Part shown: positions 52,186 through 62,040 of the stretch, one piece after another
Position numbering within the stretch: position 1 is the first letter of the stretch
Layout: every line of letters begins with the position of its first letter
Translations under genes and position numbers: made by a program
Assembly: GCA_037176885.1 (NCBI GenBank)
Contig: JAWWNJ010000124.1
Span: forward strand, 620,001 to 684,000
DNA length: 64,000 bases
Source of the DNA: Favolaschia claudopus
Taxonomy: Eukaryota > Basidiomycota > Agaricomycetes > Agaricales > Mycenaceae
Direction of reading: 5' to 3'
The notes under the pieces: model-generated
Databases searched by the model: none
What the model was told of the DNA's origin: nothing
Seen by the model: the letters and a program-made list of their open reading frames with translations, nothing else

Positions 52186-53227
52186 GCAGGCACAGCCGCG
52201 TTTCGTCAATTTATTGAGCCGACAAGTTAATTGTTCAACGAGGTATTTACCTGAGCTATTTGCATAGCGTAGTTGGTCGTAACTATCGTATCATCGTATA
52301 ATTGTTAAGCTCTAAGTTTCTCATTTAGAATATGCGTCCCAAAAATCAGCCAAAATACAATTGATTTATTGTCGCCAAAAATGTAACCAGATGATATAAC
52401 TGCCTGTCCCCTATCTAAGTCCAATAAATTTATTGTATCCTCATAGCTTTCAGAAGCAAATGAACCGTACACAATTTATAGAGTACAAGTCCCAGATAAA
52501 TGAGACAGTAAAGGTTAGATTTAGTGTACCCAAAAATGCTTCAAACTATGTGGAGTTTCCTACGTACAAGAAACTTGAACTTTTTTTGGCTCGTTTATAA
52601 GTCGAGGAAATCAGACCGAAAACTTAGACTTTTAGACACCAGTAAATGTATTTTCCAGAGTCTGCAGATACATTTAATGTTGTGTGAAATCTCAAGTTTT
52701 TAGTCCAATTTATCTGGCACTCAAATGAGTCCAGAAACTTCAAGTTTTATACACAGAAAACCCCACATACTGTAGCAATTTGTATGGGTGAAACAGACCC
52801 CTGAGCGTGACTGGAAACGCTGCGCATGGAAACCAGAAACGGCCTCAGGCCTTCAGGCCTCAGGCCTCGATATTTCGAAGAAACTTTGAGTGTAGGATCT
52901 CGAGCTACTAGCTATTTCCCTGCCATTTCCGCGTTTCTGTTCTGGATTCCTTGGGGCTAAAATTGGGAAATCGGCGGAAATCATTCCCTATCCTAGGGCT
53001 CATTTGCAATTTATTTCATTTTTCTAGCGCCGCTATGGGGGTGCGGGGGTGGGACCGACTGCGAGCAAACAGACATTTATTTGGTGTTATTTGAACTCGT
53101 CCTATCCTCGTGAGCTCGAGTACTTAATTCATTCGTGGACTTGGGGATGCGGTATGCGACACAACTCATTGCAGATGATGTGGCACAGGCTACATCACTT
53201 TGGCCAAACTTTGAAAGCTCTTAGCAT
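52186..53227. other. AT-rich intergenic region
   Basis: No gene supported. A short tandem of CAGGCCT words is at about 52846-52868. The 60-codon frame at 53049-53231 is discussed among rejected items. Confidence 0.4.
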
Positions 53228-54329
53228 GTGACCTGGTTGCCGTTAACTCATGGATCAACTCAGATGCGGCCGGCCCATCGACTTCCGGCCGAGGGCCCTG
53301 GGGCCTCGAGGAGTTTGTCACAGCCCCCGTGGCTATGCCCGGCATCCGAGGCGATCAGTGTCTCGGGTTCTCCTGGGCTTCTCTCTCGCCAACACCACCA
53401 TGAGCTGTTTCGTCGCTGCTTCTCCCTAACGCGCTCGCGCTCAGCCTCAGCCGGCCTCGGGTTATTGATTCTCCCAGTTACAGTACTTCCACCTGTTCCG
53501 CTGCCTTATATTCGGGTGTCCCTCTTCTTTACTAGGCTGTCAAACTCGGCTCTGTTTCTACAATCTCCACTGGCGCCTCAACTCCCATTGTCTTCTATTA
53601 TTACTACGGTTTCAACTTTTCAAAATTCAGTCCCACTCAATCACTGTACAGAATCTACACCGCCTCCAATCTACTAGCGATTACCGCCCGGCGCCCTTCC
53701 CATTTGATTCGATTTTCCTTGGCGTTCGCGGCATCCACATCGTGCAAGGGGCTGAGCGGTGAGCAGTTGTATCGGACTCAATGGTGACAATTAATGTTGC
53801 GAACCCCTCGGGCACGAGAGCTGGATAAATTCAGCTTGCTGTTATGAATTTGAGCATGGGGACGCATCAAGCATCTCTTGCAACCTGCGTGGATCGTCTC
53901 GACTCAACTTCAAGCAAACTTCGATTCCAAGCACCTCATCTACCCCAGCACAAGAGACTGCTTCTCAAATTTCACTACTTCTGTCTAAATTTCAAGCCTG
54001 GCTACATTGCTCATTGCGCATGATCTTGATTGTCTCTGCATTGCCATCTTCGTCTCCCAGCTTCTATGAGGCTACTATGACTTGGCCCCACGTCCGTTCT
54101 TCCATCGTCTGTCACCGATCTCACTTGTGATTCGTTGGAGCAGTCAGCGCAGGCTAGCCTTCGTGTTCACCTGTTCGCTTTGTGACGAAGGCTCGCCCCT
54201 CGTTTGGACATATAATCTTGCAGCACATTAGAACAGCTCTCACGGACAATCTTCGGGGCCATATACCTATTGAAGTCCCCAGGAAAACGGTGTTTTTGTC
54301 GCATACGAAATTTCCGCGAACGAGCGGAA
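53228..54329 (+). other. Pyrimidine-rich leader region upstream of a broken gene
   Basis: Bases 53390-54130 are dominated by C and T and contain CTTATATTC and CTCTTC words. They look like promoter and 5' leader. Similar composition is seen inside the hAT-like elements and at 22360-22690. No long coding frame. Confidence 0.3.
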
Positions 54330-55021
54330 ATGGCTCAAGCTCAAATGGGACAACCGTTTTACGAAGACCAAACAACGAAGCCGAAACCGCAAGCAGCTCC
54401 TCCGATGCACATAAGTCATCGTCTGCGGCTATCCAGCACGTATCTCATTTTTGCGATACTCTATTCACTGATAATTGAATTATAGTGATATTGTCCAACC
54501 CGCGGCACCATCGCAGCCAACTGTAGATTCTTCCACTGATGTGGAAGAGATTTTTGCCCCTTCTGTTTCGCATTCCACCGCCGGGCCTATTCCTCTTCCT
54601 CCAATTGAGGATGACGAAGAGGAATTTGGGTTTGACATGCCTTTACACCCGGCGCCAGGCAAAATCCCCGACTCCTATCCTTCCAACGACGACTACGGGC
54701 TTGAATACGTTGACGACCCTCAGCTAACCGTTCAGGCTCAGCTCGACGACAACGCAGAAATTCCCCCCGCGTTGATTCCACCTGGCTCAAACGAGTTCGT
54801 CGCAGATGTTGCTGCTGCAGTGTCTTCAACAACGGAGACTTCTGGAGGATGGGAGCGTCCCCTCAAAGACGCACCATCGACTCGATCTGGACGCAAACGA
54901 CGCGTCTACGACACTTCAAACACTTGTAAGTTGTGATTGTGGCGAAATTCTGAACGATGACGAGCGAACCGATCCAGAGGTCTAGTCCGTTGCACCAAAT
55001 CAGGATGCGAAACTGAATGGG
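54330..55021 (+). pseudogene. Truncated gene with an acidic N-terminus and a Cys-rich end, family unknown
   Basis: The ATG at 54330 opens exon 1 (to 54439). A 46-nt intron (54440-54485, GTATCT...TATAG) leads to exon 2, giving an acidic, Pro-rich protein (PPIEDDEEEFGFD) ending in a basic GRKRRVYDTSNT. Reading on in shifted frames, CDCGEILNDDE and GLVRCTKSGCETEW appear around 54935-55005. This CxCG...RC...GCETxW series looks like the start of a PHD-like zinc finger. Sequence similarity ends in the AT-rich stretch at about 55021, and the finger needs two frames, so the gene is broken. Such proteins are common companions of Agaricomycete transposons, but I cannot name it. Confidence 0.5.
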
Positions 55022-55128
55022 TTATTTTACTTCTCTAAATCATCATAAATTGCTGAATCGATATCTAGTATCACCGAAAATGCTTTCAAGCCTTAAGGTT
55101 CACCAAATCGTGGATTTGCCCGACGTGT

Positions 55129-55794
55129 TCAGCCGCAAAAGCGGCAAAAAAGCTGCGCCGATAGATGGCGGAAGCGCTTACATAGGTAGCAATTAGCTAG
55201 AATATTGGTTATTACGTAGAATCTACTGCTAGAGTCAGCAACAATGACGTCCGGCTCGGGAGGCGGTTGCTGCGCATTCGAGTCACGTTCGGGGAGCTCG
55301 TCGGTGTGGAATGGGGGAAATGGACTGGGGCGGGTGAGCACCTGCAGCAGCAGCGAGGAGAAGTGCTGACCATGCTCCAGCATGGCTGCCGACAGTTGGT
55401 TGTAGTGCTTCCACAACGACAGCATCTCCACCCAGAGCTCCGAGGTTGGTGACTGCTTGGATGCGGCTTGACGCCGCTTGCGAGCCAGCCGGAATCTGGC
55501 ACAGGCTGCGTGGAAGGTGAGGGGCCCTCCAGCTTGGGGGGCGTGGGGAAGAGGACGAGATGGAATCCATGGTCCGTGCACGACGACGTCGACCAGGTTG
55601 TTAGGCAGCATCAGTGGCGCATATAAGATCAGCCTTGAACTCGGCAACGGAGCCAGATAGTTCAAGACAAAGCTACTGCAGTGATAGATATGTCCGACAG
55701 CAACATCCGAACGGGACCGATCTTGGCGTTCCAGCCAAGAGGTGATTGATCTCCTTATCGTGGACCCGTTACCACCAAGTTCCCACAGTACCAT
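55129..55794 (-). CDS. Hypothetical protein, possibly partial
   Basis: 221 codons open on the minus strand. The central part looks coding: RLARKRRQAASKQ, SELWVEMLSLWKHYNQL and HGQHFSSLLLQVL, followed by a Pro-rich segment. The last 35 codons have a different character and may be non-coding read-through. No known domain, signal peptide or membrane span is clear. Introns may be missed at either end. Confidence 0.3.
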   Translation of the reverse strand: MVLWELGGNGSTIRRSITSWLERQDRSRSDVAVGHIYHCSSFVLNYLAPLPSSRLILYAPLMLPNNLVDVVVHGPWIPSRPLPHAPQAGGPLTFHAACARFRLARKRRQAASKQSPTSELWVEMLSLWKHYNQLSAAMLEHGQHFSSLLLQVLTRPSPFPPFHTDELPERDSNAQQPPPEPDVIVADSSSRFYVITNILANCYLCKRFRHLSAQLFCRFCG

Positions 55795-56357
55795 TCTCGG
55801 TTAGCCACGACCCGCGGACTCGCTCCTATTCCATTTTCCCCCTCTTCAACGACATCTTCTGGCGTTGCCTCGTCAATCTCGGCGGCTTGCTGCTCACTGC
55901 TCTCAACGACGAGCTCACCGGCGATCGCGGGTTCTCCGCTGGGGCGTTATCGTTTTCCGTCACTGCGGCCTCACTGGAGCAGATTGCGATCCTCATACCT
56001 GCTCCCCTCATCTTCCTTTTCCGCCGATGTGATCGTTCAGTTCGTCATTTCCAAGTCCTTGCACACGCGGACGCGCAGGCAGCTGCCTTCAAGCGAGTCT
56101 TTTGACAAACTACCGGGGGTACTTGATCAAGCTTGATACCAGCGTCAAGCTTGATCAAGCAAATTTGAATTTTCCGACGGTAACCAATCACATTTTTTTT
56201 TTTTTTTTTTTCTTTCTTTCTTTCTTTCCCTTTTGTCTAGGATTTTGTGAGTCCCAAGGGCGTGTACGCCGTCGGAGCGCGAAGCCTTGAGGTTGATGTG
56301 AAAGTTGCTGTCGACGCCGGTGATGCGACCGCGGACGATGGCGCGAAAGTTGAGGCT
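55795..56357. other. Repeat-derived stretch with a 15-bp hairpin and a poly-T/CTTT tract
   Basis: A plus-strand frame (55746-56105) with hydrophobic segments (LEQIAILIPAPLIFLF) is unconvincing. A perfect hairpin, CTTGATCAAGCTTGA with its complement around an 8-base loop, lies at 56122-56159. Nineteen T (56193-56211) and about four CTTT units follow. On the minus strand this is a poly-A-like tail after sequence that reads NFRAIVRGRITGVDSNFHIN, so a retroposed gene fragment is possible. Confidence 0.4.
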
Positions 56358-56470
56358 CTCGGTCATTCCGAGGCTTTTCTGGGTGCCGAAACCGGGAGAA
56401 GGGAAAACAATGGCCCCCGTGGGAATCTCGACCGTTTTACCATCACCCTCGGAATGGAGAAGTTCCCTTT
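56358..56470 (+). repeat. Short dispersed repeat SR-1, copy 4
   Basis: TCGGTCATTCCGAGGC...ACCATCACCCTCGGAATGG with the AGAAGTTCCC flank, as at 28014-28092. The middle is about 30 bp longer than in that copy. Confidence 0.75.
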
Positions 56471-57040
56471 CCTAATGCAGCCAACTTATGTTAATGTTAG
56501 CCTAACATAAGTTATACCCCATTCAAGTAGCATATGGGTGGAAGGAGATGCAGTAAGAGACAGCTACAGTGCAACTAGGCACTTGTCTTACACCGGCCGG
56601 TACGGCCGGGAAAAAAATTGTGATTTTTTTGACCATTTTCGGCGAACTCAGCGCCTCAAAATACAACGATTTTCTGTATTGGCCGTTTCTTGGCCGTTTT
56701 CGACGTATAAAAAGCAGTTTGAGCTTGAAGAGAGCTCAGGAAAACCTTCCACATAAAAATTTGGTCCATTCTCCCCTAAAATTTTGCCCTTCGGGTGGAA
56801 AGATGAACCCTGGGACACTAGATTCCCATATCCGGTATCAGCTCTGAGCCAGCTCCGGTCAACTCGAGCTGACAGCGAGCTGATGGGCAATCAACTCGAG
56901 TTCAGCTCCAACTCAGCTCCCGGCAACACTAGATTTACGCCTTCAGACCAAATATTCACGGTGTTTCACTTTCTCGGGCCCAGCTGGCCGAGAAATTGCA
57001 CCCGTTCCCTTCGGATCTGTCATCTTGCTCTTCTCTTCTC
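56471..57040. other. Intergenic with a hairpin and a GAGCTG-rich cluster
   Basis: AACTTATGTTA and its exact complement (56483-56493 and 56503-56513) form a hairpin. From about 56838 to 56928 the words GAGCTGA, CAGCTC and ACTCGAG recur about ten times in 90 bp. No gene. Confidence 0.4.
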
Positions 57041-57300
57041 ATGCCTGCCCCCACGAAACAACGCTGCAAGCGGCCCAGACGAAGAAATTAGCCCAGACAG
57101 CACGCTCAAAGGCAGCTGAAGCCAGTGCCCAAACCGAGGACCCGGACTTCGTGGATGAAACCGAGTTTGAGGGAGATGATCAGGTGGAAAAAGAAGGTGT
57201 GGGTGGGGATCGAAGCACAAGCCGCTTACGGACGCCCAGGTGTGTACTCCGCGCATGCGTATGGTGTGGTCCCCCACAACATTATAATGGATGTAAATAT
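57041..57300 (+). pseudogene. 5' fragment of a transposon-associated gene, frameshifted
   Basis: A leader TGCTCTTCTCTTCTC precedes an ATG at 57041 that encodes MPAPTKQR. About three codons later the clearly coding frame is another one: AAQTKKLAQTARSKAAEASA, then acidic EDPDFVDETEFEGDDQVEKE. Basic-then-acidic starts of this kind are frequent in transposon-encoded proteins of Agaricomycetes. The frame becomes meaningless by about 57250. Confidence 0.35.
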
Positions 57301-57361
57301 CATATCTAGGGCTTAGGTATTCTCAAAACACACTTATAGACAACTCATAGATACATCCGAG

Positions 57362-57706
57362 CAGTGTTGCGGAGGTCAGGTCAAGGTCAGGTCAAGAGGG
57401 GTTGACCTTCTTGACCTTTGGGCCGGTATTTAATTATGTATTTAGTAATGGCTCGAGGCAGGAGGCTCTTTACAATGTTCAAATGCACTTCTGTGGCCTG
57501 TTTCCGAGGTCTTTTCCTGCACGGTCCACCGCCAGCACAAAATCGAGCCAATCCACCATTGATGCGATGTCCGCTTATGGAGGAGAGCCAAACATCAACA
57601 AATTGATCTGACCCCCGCTGACCCGGGGTCAAGATCAGGTCAACTAGAGCCTGGTTGACCGTTGACTCTTGACCCAAGGTCAAGACCCGGGTCAATCGCA
57701 ACACTG
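57362..57706. mobile_element. hAT-like small element, 345 bp, GGTCAAG-rich ends
   Basis: Ends are CAGTGTTGCGGAGG on the left and CAATCGCAACACTG on the right, a CAGTG-type inverted terminus as in many hAT elements. Flanking 8-mers CATCCGAG and CATCAGGC agree at five of eight positions, so the target duplication is eroded or absent. Within about 60 bp of each end, GGTCAAG or its complement recurs five or more times. No transposase. Confidence 0.6.
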
Positions 57707-57714
57707 CATCAGGC

Positions 57715-58511
57715 CCCCGGTCACTTCACCAAAGGCAGGTCGGGAAAATTTCGTCGATTTTGGTTGTTTTACTCTACGTTTTTGGCACTGATGGCGCTCT
57801 GGAGCCCTCAAAAAACCCGATCTTTCTTCCAAACCCCGGGAATGTCTTAGTTTTGAGCGTCTGCGTCTGGCCTGCATGCCATATGCGTCAAAATGTGGCT
57901 GGTTCTGAAAAAATACCCTCGAAAATGGGTCGTTGATTTACTCTACGGGCCGACCCGGTTAATAGGGAGCGTCCGGGGGCCTACTGCATCCGAGGCGTTT
58001 TCTTGCGTGTCTGAATGATGCCGGTGGCTGCCGAACGACTTTCCCACGCATGTTTCACTTTTTCGACCCTCTAAAAACCAAACCTTGGCTGATTGCTTAG
58101 CTATTGAATCAGAGGATGCTCAGAGCATACTAGAGTTGTTTTCCACTGTTCCCAAGTCTCTCCAATCACATTGTAAAATGTAAATGAGAAAGTTTTTTGA
58201 GAGCCGGTGTTACCTGTCACCGGCATTCAAGAAGTCACCAGTTGCACTGGCTAGCAACTCACTTGACCACTGTACATCTGACCCTTCTCCGCTGCGAGTA
58301 ATTAAATTTGAAAACTTTTGTTTCGTCGATTTGAGACATCACTGATCCCATCAATGATAGGACCTATTTAGTGGTGTTGCACCATAGATCAAGCCTAGAT
58401 TGTAAGTTAATAGTCCTGTTGTAGGATAGCGACCGAAGCCCCTGATACACTTTTGAACCATGTCTTTTCTTATTTAGATTTACCAAATAAACTACGAGCC
58501 TAGTTCCTGGT
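57715..58511. other. Intergenic, with SINE-like repeat copy 2 (58325-58383)
   Basis: Bases 57715-58320 show no gene or repeat. Bases 58325-58383 are the inverted match of 30484-30540 (GATTTGAGACATCA, CATCAATGATAGGACC, TATTTAGTGGTGTTGCACC). The following sequence to about 58450 corresponds in position to the tRNA-like head but is strongly diverged. Confidence 0.45.
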
Positions 58512-59658
58512 CTAAACGGAGCTGACATTGCGGTTTTTATGGCGTAGATAGATGGCCGCGGTATCTCGCTTCCATGCTGCGAGATAGGCACTTGCCTGTG
58601 ACTTCTTGCCCATGACTTTTTCCCACAGCGGAGCTTCGTGTTCAACCTTCTCCACGAGTTCCAGCACTGTTGGCAGGATACATGGGGTTGCGAACAAGAC
58701 CTTTGCAGAATTCAAGGCCTGCCTGCGCGGTCGCCCAATGCGCCGCATGCGCAAACGAGACACATGTATGGGAGGATCCGGCGAAAGCAATGACCGCGTG
58801 AATGCAGAAAGGAGGGACAATGAAAGCGCAAGGGTCAGAGACGTGCATGATCTCCAGGCCCTCGAGAGAATCCAGGGCCTCAAGGAGTCGCGAGGGATGT
58901 CCAATCCATGGTTGTGGATGCTGAAGTCCCCACCATTTGAGGTTCTTCGCTGTTGCAGGCCACAATAGCCACAGCTTCTCTCCTTCGAAATGAACGATGG
59001 CTTGAGCGAGGCCGGCGAAGTCGGTGTGCATATCGCTAAACCAGCCAGGGGGTGTCCGGACCGATGCAGCCCAGGGTTCTCTACCCCGGCGGTCCAAATA
59101 CTCCTTTCGGGCACGATCAAATTTTGGAAGTGTAGCAGGTGGGGCTGGGAACACCTTGTCCAATTCTTCCAGGGTGTATTGCCAATGATAGTCCCCGAAG
59201 ACAAACCGAGACCCGAGGCGACCCATCACAGTCTCCCATCCAAGACGGCAACGTAGCATTCCCCTATCCGTGGCTGCAATATTGGACATGGAAACCACCC
59301 TGTGTCCTGTTCGCCAAGGCTGAGTGAGATAGCTCTTCAATAGCAGATCCATAACGGACGCTACGGTGTCCATGGGAGTGCTGTCTTGGGCGCACAGATC
59401 ATGGTAGTTGATGAGGTCCTGGCCAAGGGCAAGCAGATCATCAATAACAAAAGACCTCGTTGGAGTCTGCACGCTAGGGGGGAGGGGGAATTGTTCATGG
59501 CGAGGCAGGGGAGATGGCCAACGCGCAAGGCGTTCTAGCACGGCTACTGCTTTCGAAGACACCATTGTGTAGTAGGACAAAGGGGGTTCTAGCCATCGAG
59601 CAACCATCGGCAAGAGGAAAGCGTTCTCGGGAGCGATCGAAGGTGGCAAGGTTGACAT
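58512..59658 (-). CDS. JmjC-domain protein with a frame break near its end
   Basis: The ATG at 59658 (MSTLPPSIAP) opens 338 codons. JmjC proteins are Fe(II)/2-oxoglutarate oxygenases, often histone or protein demethylases or hydroxylases. The HxD iron ligand pair is in WFSDMHTDFAGLAQAIV, followed by HFEGEKLWLLWP, and the distal His in VPPFCIHAVIAF, so the metal site looks complete. The frame closes at 58642, but in another frame coding-like sequence continues, LELVEKVEHEAPLWEKVMGK to a stop at 58512. This suggests a one- or two-base indel near 58690 or an unusual intron. The family is much expanded in mushrooms and often sits among transposons. It may be recently inactivated. Confidence 0.75.
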
Positions 59659-59715
59659 CGCTTCATAGGAGTCGGTATGATTCCGATGCAAAGCTGGGAC
59701 TTTACAATGGGCCAA

Positions 59716-60119
59716 AGATAATACGCCTGGATGGAGCTCGTCTTGTCTCTACACCGTACACCTCAGTAACAGTTATTATGGCCCATTGTATCGACAATTC
59801 ACGCGAGCACAGACATGGAGCGTTGAACCGAGCTCCGCAAGTAGGATTCCCATATCATTCACGCCATCAGAAGACAGGGACAAATCTGTCTGTGGGTAGG
59901 TGAACGGTGATTAGTCGAGGATATTGTCTTCGCACTACTGGCCACAAACCAGGTCAGCGTAAAAGCGCGCGCAAAGAGCAAGTACGTCTTGGTGTGCGGT
60001 GTTCATGCGATTGAGGACAGAAGACGCCAGGGCAAAGTCTGAGGTATAAGAGAAGTCTTTCGGCCTTTGGTCCATTCAATGTTGGCCGTAAGAAAGACGC
60101 GAAGAACTTGTCGTCAGCT
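59716..60119. other. Intergenic, nothing recognised
   Basis: No coherent coding frame or repeat partner. This stretch separates the JmjC gene from the folded LINE fragments. Confidence 0.3.
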
Positions 60120-60439
60120 GTCACGCAGACCCATGGCACAAGGTGGTTTTCCACCGAGTGCCAATCTTGGAGGAGGGAGGGCTTCCGCACTCTCGCGACT
60201 TTGTGCGCGAGCTGGCGAAGCGCAACCAACTTCCAGGTGCACAGTATCGAATTGGTAATGTCCGTTTCCTTCACAAGCGGGATAGTATCCCCCAGTCGGA
60301 AGTGTCTGTCCGCGTGGACTTCATCGAGGAGGAGGACGCGCGTCGCTTCTTACGTGACGGCATCTTTCTCTATGGATCACATTGTCGGGCCACCCCGTAC
60401 AAAGCTCGGGCTCCAAGCGGACGGCGCCCCCCGAGGTAA
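60120..60439 (+). pseudogene. LINE ORF1 fragment, plus strand
   Basis: The frame gives DPWHKVVFHRVPILEEGGLP, YRIGNVRFLHKRD, SEVSVRVDFI and then EEEDARRFLRDGIFLYGSHC, ending at a stop at 60439. The pattern matches the RNA-binding region before the knuckles in ORF1 of fungal LINEs. Bases 60120-60327 repeat, inverted, bases 60566-60772. Confidence 0.7.
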
Positions 60440-60567
60440 TGGCTGACTGCCACTTATGCCCCTTTTTTTCTTCACCTATGGTTCCTATGTCGAGTTATCG
60501 TTCTCACCGTCGATGGAAGCGCTCACCCACCTACTCCAAGACTATACTCTAACCGTGGTTGGCCGCG

Positions 60568-61691
60568 ATGAAGTCCACGCGGACAGACACTTCCGACTGG
60601 GGGATGCTATCCCGTTTGTGAAGAAAACGGACGTTACCAATTCGATACTGCGCCCCTGGAAGTTGGTTGCGCTTCGCCAACTCGCGCACAAAATCGCGAG
60701 AGTGGGGAAGCCCTCCCTCCTCCAAGATTGGCACTCGGTGGAAAACCACCTTGTGCCATGGGTCTGCGGGGTAAATGGGTGGTTCAGCATCGGGGGCGCA
60801 ACCCAGAAGTGGAGCGATGGTCCTCCATAGCAGCGAGCGGTGCGCTGCGAGCGCCTGGGCTGAGCAAGCCGGCGCAGTTGCGTGGAGAACGAGGTTGCCA
60901 CTTTGGGACATGGAGGTAGCGCTAACTGCTAGCCGACCGTCCAGAACGCCGTTGATAGCCCTGCATAGAGAATCGGGGTGAGGTTTCTTCGTGCAGCGGG
61001 TGTCAGACAGGTCAATGATCAACCGAGTGGATGGAATCGACGGTTTGGGCGACACCGTTGGGCTCCGTTTGGGAGCGGGACGAGGGGGGCGCTTCGGCTT
61101 GGAGGTATGAGGGTGCGGAGGTTCGGCCTTGACGGCCTCTGCAAATGTGGTTGGGCTGTGTGGACTAACAGGAGCCACGGCGGGTTCCATGCTGGAATCA
61201 TCGTCGAAGACGCCCTGCTTGTACGGCGTTGTAAAAGGTTCGAAAGTTTCAGTGATGTCAATAACCAGAGGGAGGATGGCCAAGATGTTATCCGCTGTGC
61301 ATTCGGGAAGCCCCTCGTTATCAGGTATGCATCGTTGGAATTCACGGAGTGTCTCCAGTAAAGCCGTTGCTTCCTTTCTGAGCTTGGTGGACAGGATGTC
61401 AATTGTTGTGTGGGACTGAGGGACGGCGGCCCGCGGGGGCGCTGCGTTGGGGGCGTGGTCGTGGCGAGGGGTGGGATGGACTGGTATAGTGGTCGCGGTG
61501 ATGCTGGAGATGGTGGCGGGTGTTGCGTCGGGACCATCGGCTCGGCTTTTCTTGATTACGCGGGACGAATGTGGGGACTTGGTAACGGAATCGTCTCGAG
61601 ACTTCTGCATAGGACGGGGAGGGGAGTCCGGTGACCTTGGGCGCCGAAGGCCCGTTGCTGGAGGGCGAGGAGGGGCACGCTCGCCTTGCAT
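60568..61691 (-). pseudogene. LINE ORF1 (Gag-like), minus strand, truncated at the 3' end
   Basis: Open from the ATG at 61691 (MQGERAPPRPPATG) for about 375 codons. It has a basic Pro/Ser-rich N-terminus with KKSRADG, a helical part (TKLRKEATALLETLREFQRC), a Pro-rich linker and the same RNA-binding segment as the plus-strand fragment, ending at SEVSVRVDFI. It stops there because the sequence turns around about 240 bp from the inverted partner. The zinc knuckles and ORF2 are missing. Together with the fragment at 60120 it forms a folded-back copy of one element type. Confidence 0.75.
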
Positions 61692-62040
61692 CCAGCAAAA
61701 TTTTTGGTCGTGGGAAATGTCGTGACGGTGATGGTTGACGCGTGACTTAGTACAAGCTGTGTTACAGTGTGACTGGATGCCCTTGCCGGAAACGGCACGT
61801 TTGTTCTTGTTCTTGTTGGTTTTGTTCGTCTCAGAAATGCATTGTATTGCTTAGTCTTAGTCTTAATGGAAGAAAATACTTACTCATAAGATGCAAGTAC
61901 TTATGTCTTGTACTGTACTATTTCGACCGTAGATTCAAGTCACAGGTCTGAGGTCACAGAGGGACCTGAATTGAATCTATTTTATTTTCGTAACATGTCA
62001 CAGCGCTTTTTGAGGCCATTTTCCCATCGAAATTGATCGG

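Noticed and set aside
53049..53231. 60-codon frame with SWTWGCGMRHNSLQ, slightly like the active-site region of the autophagy protease ATG4
   Set aside because: The spacing of W-G-C and the following Arg and Gln does not match ATG4, and no other part of the family is nearby.
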